The notes under the pieces were generated by a model that did not search any database, was not told where the DNA came from, and saw nothing but the letters and a program-made list of their open reading frames with translations. Shown here in pieces: positions 18,021-25,425 of a stretch of 38,118 nucleotides of DNA. Numbering within the stretch: position 1 is the first letter of the stretch; every line of letters starts with the position of its first letter. This stretch comes from Streptococcus suis (lineage in GTDB: Bacteria; Bacillota; Bacilli; Lactobacillales; Streptococcaceae): assembly GCF_016775005.1 (NCBI RefSeq), contig NZ_JAEUXI010000011.1:1-38118 (forward strand), in the 5' to 3' direction. The position numbers and the translations under genes were made by a program.

Positions 18021-18974
18021 TCTTGTTTTAAAATGCAATCTCATTGTCTGGCTGTCGAGCTCCACTTGACCTCCGATTGTGATGGTGAAAAGAGGCTGGG
18101 TATGGGCAAAGTCCAAATCGTAGAGAACAGGGATGGTTTTGAGAATAGGGTGCTTGTCCAAAATCGCCAACAAAATCTCCTGGGTCATCTTGGTTTCCTT
18201 AGGAAAACGACCGAAGACAAGAGCCTGTGGATTTGGATAGGCTTGTAGAAGGGCAGTCAAGTGACGAGCGATAATGAGATAATCGTCGTCTTCCGCCTCT
18301 TCTAAAAATAGAATATAGTTGTCTGGTCTGGGAGCAAACTCTGTCCCAGTCAGCAGATTGAGGGTTGAGATGTTTCCGCCGATGGCAATACCAGAGGCTT
18401 GGCCTGGATTGTAGACTTTCCACTCTGTTGGGTAAAAGGTGCGAGGGGCGTCTGGTAGGTACCAAGCATCGCTAGACCATTCTGGACTCGGGGTCAGTTC
18501 ATAGGAATCTTGTGTCACAGCCTTGAGCCAGGCTTTTGTTTGATACTGTTGCCCCAGATCCATTTTGAAGCTTGAATAAGCTGGACCCATGTAGGTTTGC
18601 ATGCCTGTCCTAGCGTAGATAGCATTGAGCAGGGCAGTCGTATCCGAATAACCGCAGAAAATTTTCGGATGGCGGGCGATTAGGTCAAAATCCAGATAAG
18701 GTAGCAGTTCGTTACAGTTGAAACCGCCAATGGTTGTCAGAATGGCATCGACCGATTCATCCGCAAAGGCTACTTCCAAGTCCGCAACACGACTGGCAAT
18801 CGGAGCCGAATCGAAAATATCGTTTTCAAAATAATGTTCTGAGAAAGAGAGTTTGAAGCCCAGATCTTCCAATCTTTCCTTGGCAGCTAGATTGGCCTCG
18901 AAACCACCAACTCTTTCAATAGATGAAGAGGGACTGACTACGCGTATGTGGTCGCCTTTTTTTAATTTTTTCAT
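18006..18974 (-). CDS. S66 family peptidase (LD-carboxypeptidase / MccF-like)
   Basis: A 322-residue cytoplasmic serine peptidase of family S66. The nucleophile elbow is GYS110DTT, followed by E225 (ILFLEEAEDD) and H291 (DLDFAHTQP), the expected Ser-Glu-His triad of LdcA and MccF. Members remove the terminal D-Ala from tetrapeptide stems during muropeptide recycling, or inactivate microcin C-type aminoacyl adenylates; sequence alone does not decide between them. I chose ATG 18974 because GGAGG lies 6 bases upstream; an in-frame TTG at 18986 overlaps that site. It is divergent from comYA. Confidence 0.9.
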   Translation of the reverse strand: MKKLKKGDHIRVVSPSSSIERVGGFEANLAAKERLEDLGFKLSFSEHYFENDIFDSAPIASRVADLEVAFADESVDAILTTIGGFNCNELLPYLDFDLIARHPKIFCGYSDTTALLNAIYARTGMQTYMGPAYSSFKMDLGQQYQTKAWLKAVTQDSYELTPSPEWSSDAWYLPDAPRTFYPTEWKVYNPGQASGIAIGGNISTLNLLTGTEFAPRPDNYILFLEEAEDDDYLIIARHLTALLQAYPNPQALVFGRFPKETKMTQEILLAILDKHPILKTIPVLYDLDFAHTQPLFTITIGGQVELDSQTMRLHFKTRKSSD

Positions 18975-18997
18975 AGGAACCTCCAAGCTTTTTTATT

Positions 18998-19025
18998 ATT
19001 TTAACAAAAAAGTATGGAAAATCAA
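18998..19025 (-). promoter_or_regulatory. Promoter of the LD-carboxypeptidase gene
   Basis: On the minus strand TTGATT (19020-19025), 16 bases, TAAAAT (18998-19003). It points away from comYA and lies within 10 bases of the com-box. Confidence 0.6.
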
Positions 19026-19032
19026 GTTTCCT

Positions 19033-19040
19033 TACGAATT
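19033..19040 (+). promoter_or_regulatory. com-box (SigX promoter) of the comY operon
   Basis: TACGAATT differs in one base from the SigX/ComX consensus TACGAATA. It lies 19 bases before the comYA ATG, almost the same distance as the perfect box before ssbB (20 bases), which supports it. Late competence genes are read by SigX-RNA polymerase. Confidence 0.82.
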
Positions 19041-19059
19041 GATAGGGTAAGGAGGTTGT

Positions 19060-20010
19060 ATGATTCAAGAAAAAGCAAGAAAGATGATTGAAGAGGCGGT
19101 GGCAGATAGGGTCAGTGATATTTATCTGGTTCCTCGTGGTCAGGGCTATCAAGTCTATCATCGCATCATGGATGAACGGGAGTTTGTGCAAGACTTGGCT
19201 GAGGAGGAAGTAACAGCCATCATCAGCCATTTCAAGTTTTTAGCAGGATTAAATGTCGGTGAAAAACGCCGGAGCCAGCAGGGTTCCTGTGACTATGATT
19301 ATGGTAGCGGAGAGATTTCACTTCGATTATCAACTGTCGGAGATTATCGTGGCAAGGAAAGTTTGGTTATCCGCCTGCTCTATGACAATGACAAGGAACT
19401 CAAGTTCTGGTTTGAGGCGGCCGAGCGGCTTGCAGAAGAAATCAAGGGACGAGGGCTCTACCTTTTTTCGGGTCCAGTCGGCTCTGGTAAGACCACACTT
19501 ATGTACCATCTTGCCAGGCTGAAATTCCCAGACAAGCAGATTTTGACTATCGAGGATCCTGTCGAAATCAAGCAGGAGGATATGCTTCAACTTCAACTCA
19601 ATGAAGCTATCGGAGCCACCTACGACAATCTGATCAAACTGTCCCTCCGCCATCGACCAGACTTGCTCATCATCGGTGAGATTCGGGATGCGGAAACCGC
19701 TCGAGCAGTCATTCGAGCCAGCCTGACGGGAGCTACCGTTTTCTCAACAGTTCATGCAAGGTCTATTTCAGGAGTCTATGCCCGTATGTTAGAACTAGGT
19801 GTTCGCCCTGAGGAGTTAAACAATGCCCTTCAAGGGATTGCCTATCAACGTTTGATTGGGGGAGGAGGTGTAGTAGATTTTGCAAAGGGAAATTACCAAA
19901 ACCATTCCGCAGACCAGTGGAATGCGCAAATTGATCGCCTTTTTGCAGCAGGACATATCAGTCCTCGGCAGGCAGAAACAGAAAAAATTGCCCTTGTCTC
20001 GCCAGCGTAA
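19060..20010 (+). CDS. comYA: ComYA/ComGA, competence pilus assembly ATPase
   Basis: A 316-residue traffic ATPase of the type II secretion/type IV pilus family that drives assembly of the transformation pilus at the inner face of the membrane. Walker A is GPVGSGKTT (138-146), the Asp box lies around TIEDPVEI, and Walker B with the following Glu/Arg is LLIIGEIRD (202-210). His-box-like SLRHRPD and STVHARS are present. AAGGAGG lies 4 bases before the ATG. It is the first gene of the operon; its 3' end overlaps comYB. Confidence 0.95.
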   Translation: MIQEKARKMIEEAVADRVSDIYLVPRGQGYQVYHRIMDEREFVQDLAEEEVTAIISHFKFLAGLNVGEKRRSQQGSCDYDYGSGEISLRLSTVGDYRGKESLVIRLLYDNDKELKFWFEAAERLAEEIKGRGLYLFSGPVGSGKTTLMYHLARLKFPDKQILTIEDPVEIKQEDMLQLQLNEAIGATYDNLIKLSLRHRPDLLIIGEIRDAETARAVIRASLTGATVFSTVHARSISGVYARMLELGVRPEELNNALQGIAYQRLIGGGGVVDFAKGNYQNHSADQWNAQIDRLFAAGHISPRQAETEKIALVSPA

Positions 20011-20959
20011 GGTCATTGAACTTTTTAATAATCTCTTTGCTAGTGGTTTTCATCTGGGGGAGATCGTTGATTTCCTCAAACGCAGTCAGCTTCTGGCAGA
20101 TCCCTATACCCAGGTCTTGTCAGACGGGCTGTTAGCAGGTAAACCTTTTTCGAGTTTGCTTTCGGATTTGCGGTTTTCAGATTCGGTGGTCACACAGGTG
20201 GCTCTGGCAGAAGTTCATGGCAATACCAGCCTGAGTTTGCACCATATCCAGTCCTATCTGGAAAATGTCAGCAAGGTTCGTAAAAAGCTGATTGAGGTGG
20301 CGACCTATCCGATTATCTTACTTGGTTTTCTGCTCTTGATTATGCTGGGCTTGAAAAACTATCTTCTGCCCCAGTTGGAAGAAGGCAATGCAGCGACGGT
20401 GCTGATTAATCATCTGCCGACTATCTTTTTATCCCTCTGTGGACTTAGTTTGGTGGCGGTCTTAGTTGGTCTTGTTTGGTTTCGCAAAACTAACAAAATC
20501 AAGGTCTTTTCCCGCTTAGCAGCTCTGCCATTTTTCGGAAAACTCATCCAAACCTATCTGACGGCCTATTACGCCAGGGAGTGGGGGAGTTTGATTGGGC
20601 AAGGCTTGGACCTGCCGCAGATTGTAGGCTTGATGCAGGAGCAGCAATCACAGCTCTTTCGGGAGATTGGGCATGACCTGGAGCAGGCCCTCTCAAATGG
20701 TCAGGATTTTCACGAACACATCAAGACCTACACCTTTTTCAAGCGGGAGCTGAGCTTGATTGTGGAGTATGGTCAGGTCAAGTCCAAGTTGGGTAGCGAG
20801 TTGACAGTTTATGCAGCCGAGTGTTGGGAGGATTTTTTCTCTCGGGTCAATAGAGCTATGCAGCTGATTCAACCGCTGGTCTTTCTCTTTGTGGCCTTAA
20901 TGGTCGTTCTCATCTACGCAGCCATGCTGCTGCCGATTTATCAAAATATGGAGTTATAA
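19922..20959 (+). CDS. comYB: ComYB/ComGB, competence pilus membrane platform protein
   Basis: A polytopic membrane protein (345 residues from this start) of the T2SSF/GspF family that anchors the ATPase and organises pilin assembly. Membrane segments occur at about residues 140-165 (YPIILLGFLLLIMLG), 180-205 (IFLSLCGLSLVAVLVGLVWF) and near the C-terminus (LVFLFVALMVVLIYAAMLLPI). The start is uncertain: ATG 19922 (MRKLIAFLQQD) lies inside comYA, with only a weak AGTGGA before it. It overlaps comYA by 89 bases, which is long for this operon, so a non-ATG start nearer 19980 cannot be excluded. Confidence 0.88.
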   Translation: MRKLIAFLQQDISVLGRQKQKKLPLSRQRKVIELFNNLFASGFHLGEIVDFLKRSQLLADPYTQVLSDGLLAGKPFSSLLSDLRFSDSVVTQVALAEVHGNTSLSLHHIQSYLENVSKVRKKLIEVATYPIILLGFLLLIMLGLKNYLLPQLEEGNAATVLINHLPTIFLSLCGLSLVAVLVGLVWFRKTNKIKVFSRLAALPFFGKLIQTYLTAYYAREWGSLIGQGLDLPQIVGLMQEQQSQLFREIGHDLEQALSNGQDFHEHIKTYTFFKRELSLIVEYGQVKSKLGSELTVYAAECWEDFFSRVNRAMQLIQPLVFLFVALMVVLIYAAMLLPIYQNMEL

Positions 20960-20960
20960 A

Positions 20961-21242
20961 ATGAAAAAGTTAATTGAAATGAAGGTAAAAGGGTTCACTC
21001 TGGTGGAAATGTTAGTCGTTTTGGGAATTATTAGCCTGCTCTTGCTTCTTTTTGTGCCAAATTTGAGTCAGCAGAAGGATGCTATTCAGAAGAAGGGGAA
21101 TGCGGCAGTTGTCAAAGTAGTGGAGAGTCAAATGGAGCTCTATGAATTGGAACATGACACGGAAGCAACGGTGGCAGAGTTGCAGGCGAAAGGCTATATT
21201 ACTGAAAAACAAGCGGAGCAGTATGCTAAGGCGAAAAAATAA
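20961..21242 (+). CDS. comYC: ComYC/ComGC, major competence pseudopilin
   Basis: A 93-residue prepilin, the main subunit of the transformation pilus. It has a class III leader: basic start, cleavage by PilD-type peptidase after G11, then F12-TLVE16-ML with the conserved mature Glu5, and a hydrophobic helix LVVLGIISLLLLLFVP. The soluble part is short and helical, as usual for ComGC. The ATG comes one base after the comYB stop, so they are coupled. Confidence 0.95.
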   Translation: MKKLIEMKVKGFTLVEMLVVLGIISLLLLLFVPNLSQQKDAIQKKGNAAVVKVVESQMELYELEHDTEATVAELQAKGYITEKQAEQYAKAKK

Positions 21243-21630
21243 GGCTTTTACCCTGTTTGAAAGCCTGCTGACCTTATTTGTCGTCAGCTTTCTGGCAATC
21301 AGCCTGTCAGGAACGGTGCAAACGGCCTTTCGGTCTATTCAGGAAGAAATTTTTCTCTGGGAATTTGAAGCTATCTACAAAGACAGTCAGAAATTGGCAG
21401 CCAGTTCCCACCAAACAGTGAGTCTAGCTATCGGTGGACAGGAGGTTACAAATGGTTATCAGGCTGTACAGGTACCTAGAAGTGTAGAAGTATTGGAAGG
21501 GAAGACCATCACATTTGAAGAAAATGGTGGAAATTCTTCTCTGACCAAGATTCGTTTTCGGTTTAGTCGAAGGACAGTCACGTATCAATTATATATAGGG
21601 AGTGGTCGCTATAAGAAAACAGAAGAATAA
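21223..21630 (+). CDS. comYD: ComYD/ComGD, minor competence pseudopilin
   Basis: A 135-residue prepilin-like protein with N-terminal MLRRKNKA-FTLFESLLTLF, i.e. a basic leader, the pilin Glu and a hydrophobic helix. The usual Gly before the cleavage point is Ala here, as in many minor pseudopilins. I chose ATG 21223 with CGGAG upstream; it overlaps comYC by 20 bases. The remaining C-terminal part is a small beta-rich domain by appearance. It acts in pilus initiation with ComYE-G. Confidence 0.92.
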   Translation: MLRRKNKAFTLFESLLTLFVVSFLAISLSGTVQTAFRSIQEEIFLWEFEAIYKDSQKLAASSHQTVSLAIGGQEVTNGYQAVQVPRSVEVLEGKTITFEENGGNSSLTKIRFRFSRRTVTYQLYIGSGRYKKTEE

Positions 21631-21895
21631 GGCTTATATCTTGCTAGAAAGTCTGGTTGCCCTTGCGACCCTGGTAACCATTTGCAGCTTGATTTTGTCA
21701 GCTGTGGATGCGGGACGTAGGCGACAGGCTTGGGAATTGGAACAACAGGAGGTTCTCAATCTAGCACAGATGGCTGTTCAGACCGAGCAAGATAATCTAG
21801 CCTTAAACGGTGTTACAGTTCAGGTTCAACGAAAAGCGGATAAGATCATTGTTTTCCACGAGGGAAAGGAGGTTTTATCGGTTGTTAAAAAGTAA
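21602..21895 (+). CDS. comYE: ComYE/ComGE, minor competence pseudopilin
   Basis: A 97-residue protein starting with a short basic stretch, then AYILLESLVALATLVTICSLIL, the pilin-like helix with its Glu. I take GTG 21602 as the start, overlapping comYD by 29 bases; the AGGG just before it is very close, so the start is only moderately sure. It belongs to the minor pilin set of the comY operon. Confidence 0.86.
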   Translation: MVAIRKQKNKAYILLESLVALATLVTICSLILSAVDAGRRRQAWELEQQEVLNLAQMAVQTEQDNLALNGVTVQVQRKADKIIVFHEGKEVLSVVKK

Positions 21896-22316
21896 AATTC
21901 CTGCTTTTACTCTCTTGGAATGCTTGGTAGCCTTAGTCATTCTTTCAGGTAGTCTTCTGGTCTTTGAAGGCTTGTCAAAACTGCTGGTCCAAGAAGCGCA
22001 TTATCAAGGTCAGACCGTTCAAAAGGAATGGTTGGTCTTCTCTAGTCAATTGCGGTCGGAGTGGGACCAGGCTGCCTTGGTCAAGGTTGAAAATGGCAAG
22101 GTCTATGTTGATAAGGGAGGTCAGGCTTTGGCCTTTGGCAAGTCACGGTCGGATGATTTTCGGAAAACAAATGACAGGGGACAGGGCTACCAGCCCATGC
22201 TCTATCAGGTGGATAGCGCAGCTATTTCCCAAGAAAACCAGTGGGTGCGCATCGACTTTAGCTTTAAAAACGGAGAGGAGCGGACCTTTATCTATGTTTT
22301 TAAAGAAAAAAGTTAA
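21882..22316 (+). CDS. comYF: ComYF/ComGF, minor competence pseudopilin
   Basis: A 144-residue protein beginning MLKSKIPA-FTLLECLVALVILSG, a type IV pilin-like start followed by a ComGF domain. I chose TTG 21882 because AAAGGAGG (21865-21872) is 9 bases upstream; the same frame is open further 5' but lies inside comYE. It overlaps comYE by 14 bases. With ComYD, E and G it is thought to prime pilus assembly. Confidence 0.9.
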   Translation: MLKSKIPAFTLLECLVALVILSGSLLVFEGLSKLLVQEAHYQGQTVQKEWLVFSSQLRSEWDQAALVKVENGKVYVDKGGQALAFGKSRSDDFRKTNDRGQGYQPMLYQVDSAAISQENQWVRIDFSFKNGEERTFIYVFKEKS

Positions 22317-22815
22317 GGGAGGGATCTTGCTCTATGCCCTTTTGATGCTGGCGGTTTTTAGCCTTTTGCTTCAGTTTTATCTCCACCGACAAGAGGCTGA
22401 GAGTCGCTTGGTTCAGGTGGCGAGGCAAGAAACGACGGCCTACATCATGGCTCAGATGGTCTTGGACCAAGTCGAAGAGGACTTGCAGAGGCGTCAAGTA
22501 GTTGATGAAAAGGTGGCTAGCCAAACAGAAGATGAGAAAGGGGATGGAATAGGTGCTAGTGAGACTGTTGATGGGAAGGAAAAGATGGTGGATGGAGGCT
22601 TCGCTAGTGAGAGTCAAGAAAACGCTGAAAAAACAGTTCACACAAGTTCTGAGCAAAGCAAACCAATAGAGGCTGAAGGGAGCATGTTGTTTCGAGAGGG
22701 TCAGGTCAGCTATCATGTTAAAAACAGAAATGTATCGGTTAACGTGAATCTAAGAAATGGAGGGAAGTATCACTATCAATTTCCGGTTAAAATAGTATCC
22801 GTGGGGAGTGATTAG
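22294..22815 (+). CDS. comYG: ComYG/ComGG, competence protein with enlarged polar linker
   Basis: A 173-residue protein with an N-terminal membrane anchor (GGILLYALLMLAVFSLLLQFYL, 9-30), a coiled-coil-like stretch to about residue 68, then a linker at 69-129 very rich in Glu, Asp, Ser, Gly, Lys and Gln, and a C-terminal beta-rich part (SYHVKNRNVSVNVNLRNGGKYHYQF). The linker contains near-repeats (ETVDGKEK, MVDGG). ATG 22294 lies 23 bases inside comYF; an upstream open frame over comYF is not used. GAGGAG precedes it at a longish distance. Last of the seven pilus genes. Confidence 0.88.
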   Translation: MFLKKKVKGGILLYALLMLAVFSLLLQFYLHRQEAESRLVQVARQETTAYIMAQMVLDQVEEDLQRRQVVDEKVASQTEDEKGDGIGASETVDGKEKMVDGGFASESQENAEKTVHTSSEQSKPIEAEGSMLFREGQVSYHVKNRNVSVNVNLRNGGKYHYQFPVKIVSVGSD

Positions 22816-22864
22816 TCGCTTCCTTTTTGGTGCAAAGTTGGTGAATTTTTGATAAGATAAGAGT

Positions 22865-23818
22865 ATGAATTTTGAAAAGATCGAACAGGCTTACGACCTG
22901 CTATTAGAAAACGTACAGACTATCCAAAACCAGCTGGGCACCAATATCTATGACGCCATGATTGAGCAAAATGCAGCTTATGTAGCTGGTCAGCATGAGA
23001 CGGACCTTGTTGTTACTAATAACAAGACCTTGAAACAACTAGATTTAACCAAGGAAGAATGGCGCCGTGCCTTCCAATTTTTGTTTATAAAGGCCAATCA
23101 GACAGAGCCCATGCAGTACAATCACCAGTTCACCCCTGACAGTATTGGGTTTATTTTGACCTTCCTTTTGGACCAGTTGGTGCCTCAAGACTCTGTGACT
23201 GTCTTAGAAATTGGTTCGGGGACTGGGAACTTGGCGCAAACTATTCTCAATGCCAGCCAAAAGAAGCTAGACTATCTAGGAATTGAAATTGACGACTTGT
23301 TGATTGATTTGTCGGCCAGTATGGCAGACGTTATGCAGGCAGAGATTTCTTTTGCCCAGGGCGATGCGGTACGTCCGCAGATTTTGAAGGAAAGCCAAGT
23401 CATTATTGCGGACCTGCCGATTGGTTTTTATCCAGATGACCAGGTTGCCAGTCGCTATCAGGTGGCGAGCCAGACAGAGCATACCTACGCCCACCATTTG
23501 CTGATGGAGCAGTCCCTCAAGTATCTGGAAAAAGATGGGTATGCAATTCTACTAGCTCCCAATGACCTCTTGTCTAGTCCGCAAAGTTCTCTTTTGAAAG
23601 AATGGTTGCAGGAGCAGGCTAGCATTGTGGCTATGATTGCTTTGCCGCCAAGCTTGTTTGGGCAACAGGCTATGGCAAAATCGATTTTTGTCTTACAGAA
23701 AAAGACCAATCAGGCACCAGCAGCTTTTGTTTATCCACTTCAAAGTGTCCAAGAAGCAGAAACTATCCGAGACTTTATGGTCAATTTTAAAAAATGGAAG
23801 CAAGAAAATGCAATTTAG
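22865..23818 (+). CDS. comYH: ComYH, class I SAM-dependent methyltransferase-like protein (YtxK family)
   Basis: A 317-residue protein with an N-terminal helical region and a Rossmann methyltransferase core. Motif I is VLEIGSGTGNLAQTIL (about 116-131). The motif IV position reads IADLPIGFYP (NPPY-like, but Asp-Leu-Pro-Ile), as in YtxK-type N6-adenine methylase relatives. Homologues follow the comG genes in many streptococci, and in S. mutans it is counted in the comY operon as comYH. The substrate is not known. Only 49 bases separate it from comYG, with no terminator seen. TAAGAT (22853-22858) might be an extra -10. Confidence 0.88.
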   Translation: MNFEKIEQAYDLLLENVQTIQNQLGTNIYDAMIEQNAAYVAGQHETDLVVTNNKTLKQLDLTKEEWRRAFQFLFIKANQTEPMQYNHQFTPDSIGFILTFLLDQLVPQDSVTVLEIGSGTGNLAQTILNASQKKLDYLGIEIDDLLIDLSASMADVMQAEISFAQGDAVRPQILKESQVIIADLPIGFYPDDQVASRYQVASQTEHTYAHHLLMEQSLKYLEKDGYAILLAPNDLLSSPQSSLLKEWLQEQASIVAMIALPPSLFGQQAMAKSIFVLQKKTNQAPAAFVYPLQSVQEAETIRDFMVNFKKWKQENAI

Positions 23819-23830
23819 TCGAAAATCTGC

Positions 23831-23836
23831 TATACT
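23831..23836 (+). promoter_or_regulatory. Extended -10 of the ackA promoter
   Basis: TGC-TATACT lies 32 bases before the ackA ATG, with no good -35. ackA could thus be expressed outside competence, in addition to comY read-through. Confidence 0.65.
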
Positions 23837-23868
23837 AGTTAGGAAAACGCTTAAAAAAGGGGAACACT

Positions 23869-25056
23869 ATGTCAAAAACAATCGCGATCAACGCAGGTAG
23901 TTCGAGTCTGAAATGGCAATTATATCAAATGCCAGAAGAAACAGTACTTGCTAAAGGAATTATCGAGCGTATCGGTTTGAAAGATTCAATTGTTACTGTA
24001 AAATTTGCAGATCAAAAGGCTGAGCAAGTTTTAGATATTCCAGATCACGTTGAAGCAGTAAAAATTCTTTTGGAAGACTTATTGAAACACGGTATCATCG
24101 CGGACTTTTCTGAAATCACAGGTGTTGGTCACCGTGTGGTTGCTGGTGGTGAAATCTTCAAAGAATCAACAGTTATTGATGAGAAGGTATTGAAGCAGAT
24201 TGAAGAATTGTCAAGTTTGGCACCGCTCCATAACCCAGCCAATGCAGCAGGTATCAAGGCTTTCAAAGATATCTTGCCAGATGTTACCAGTGTTGCAGTG
24301 TTTGATACGGCCTTCCACGCAACAATGCCAGAGGTTGCTTACCGCTACCCATTGCCAAACAAATTCTACCATGAACATAAGGTTCGTAAGTATGGCGCTC
24401 ATGGAACATCTCATTTCTATGTTTCACGCGAAGCTGCTAAACTCTTGGGCAAACCATTGGAAGAAACGAAAGTCATTACAGCTCATATCGGAAATGGTAT
24501 TTCGATTTCTGCTATTGATGGTGGTCAATCAGTAGATACCTCAATGGGATTCACTCCGCTTGCAGGTCCAATGATGGGAACACGTTCTGGTGATATTGAC
24601 CCAGCAATCATTCCTTACTTGATTGAAAATGTCGATGAGTTGAAAGATGCTGCGGATGTTATCAACGTTTTGAACAAACAGTCCGGCATTCTTGGTATTG
24701 CGGAGATTTCAAGCGATATGCGTGAGGTAGAAGCGGGTGTTGAAGCGGGCGATGAAAAATGTACCTTGGCCTTCAACATGTTGGTAAACCGTCTGCAAAA
24801 ATTCATTGGTCAATACTTTGCTGTTTTGAATGGTGCAGATGCCCTCGTCTTCACAGCGGGTATTGGTGAAAACTCTGTGAAAGTCCGCGAGGCAGTAGTC
24901 AATGGCTTGACTTGGTTCGGTATGGAATTGGATCCAGAAAAGAACGTCTTCGGCTATAGCGGAGATATTTCAACAGCTGATTCCCGAGTGAAAGTCTTGG
25001 TGGTTCCAACTGATGAGGAATTGGTTATTGCGCGTGATGTAGAACGCCTAAAATAA
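23869..25056 (+). CDS. ackA: Acetate kinase
   Basis: A 395-residue enzyme that makes ATP and acetate from acetyl phosphate, the last step of the phosphotransacetylase-acetate kinase pathway. Signatures present: [12 protein letters not shown] at the start, [19 protein letters not shown] (catalytic Asp), [24 protein letters not shown] and [20 protein letters not shown]. Length is normal. AAAGGGGA precedes the ATG. It follows comYH by 50 bases; this comY-ackA order is conserved in streptococci. Confidence 0.97.
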   Translation: MSKTIAINAGSSSLKWQLYQMPEETVLAKGIIERIGLKDSIVTVKFADQKAEQVLDIPDHVEAVKILLEDLLKHGIIADFSEITGVGHRVVAGGEIFKESTVIDEKVLKQIEELSSLAPLHNPANAAGIKAFKDILPDVTSVAVFDTAFHATMPEVAYRYPLPNKFYHEHKVRKYGAHGTSHFYVSREAAKLLGKPLEETKVITAHIGNGISISAIDGGQSVDTSMGFTPLAGPMMGTRSGDIDPAIIPYLIENVDELKDAADVINVLNKQSGILGIAEISSDMREVEAGVEAGDEKCTLAFNMLVNRLQKFIGQYFAVLNGADALVFTAGIGENSVKVREAVVNGLTWFGMELDPEKNVFGYSGDISTADSRVKVLVVPTDEELVIARDVERLK

Positions 25057-25067
25057 GCGAAAAGAAG

Positions 25068-25096
25068 AAAGGCTTTGTCGTTTGACTGGCCTTTTT
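25068..25096 (+). terminator. Terminator after ackA
   Basis: AAAGGC (25068-25073) pairs with GCCTTT (25089-25094) with an inner GTC/GAC pairing, followed by TTTTT. Confidence 0.82.
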
Positions 25097-25210
25097 GCTA
25101 TCTTGTTGTTCGGTTTGTCGAGTCATGCTTGAAGGGAGATGAATTCACTATAGTTTGGAAATAGAAGGGTCAATAGTTTATTTCTTATAGCCGAAGACCT
25201 AGGTTTATGA
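25097..25210. other. Non-coding stretch between the ackA terminator and the folT promoter
   Basis: This is part of a 369-base gap between genes. I see no gene, RNA or clear repeat here. The rest of the gap is occupied by the folT promoter, riboswitch and terminator. Confidence 0.6.
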
Positions 25211-25216
25211 TAGAAT
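25211..25216 (+). promoter_or_regulatory. Extended -10 of the folT promoter
   Basis: TGA-TAGAAT lies about 21 bases before the riboswitch aptamer begins. The -35 is weak. Confidence 0.6.
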
Positions 25217-25236
25217 AAATTGGCAAAGAAATTTGC

Positions 25237-25380
25237 ACAGAGTAGATGGTTTGCGTCAAGTGTATGTGGATGGGATGTTGCCACATAACGAAGCTGATCT
25301 TTGCTTGTATCTGATGTCTCCTAGAGTAGGAACATTGAGGCCTGGCTGAGACTAGCGCGGTAAACCATTGCATCCGCTGT
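25237..25380 (+). promoter_or_regulatory. Tetrahydrofolate (THF) riboswitch
   Basis: The conserved blocks of the THF-I aptamer are present in order: AGTAGATGGTTTGCG, a GGATGGGATG loop, ACGAAGC, AGCGCGGTAAACC and ATTGCATCCG. Pairings: P1 ACAG (25237-25240) with CTGT (25377-25380); P2 GGTTT (25248-25252) with AAACC (25362-25366); P3 TATGTGG (25263-25269) with CCACATA (25281-25287). Between ACGAAGC and AGCGCGG, where known examples usually have a few bases, about 58 bases (25296-25353) are inserted and carry their own hairpin. Known THF riboswitches precede folT; the next gene is a folate transporter, which fits. Confidence 0.93.
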
Positions 25381-25417
25381 CGAATACACACGACAGCTCC
25401 ATTTTTTGAAAAAGGAG
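25376..25417 (+). terminator. folT expression platform: terminator-like stem and Shine-Dalgarno hairpin
   Basis: GCTGTCG (25376-25382) pairs with CGACAGC (25391-25397), followed by TCCATTTTTTG. This stem uses CTGT, the 3' strand of riboswitch P1. Alternatively CTCC (25397-25400) can pair with the Shine-Dalgarno GGAG (25414-25417), with T-run/A-run pairing inside. The two structures share base 25397. Confidence 0.75.
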
Positions 25418-25425
25418 TATTTTTT

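Noticed and set aside
21964..22293. Longer open frame that would extend ComYG N-terminally by 110 residues
   Set aside because: The extension overlaps comYF in another frame and would destroy the N-terminal membrane anchor of ComYG.
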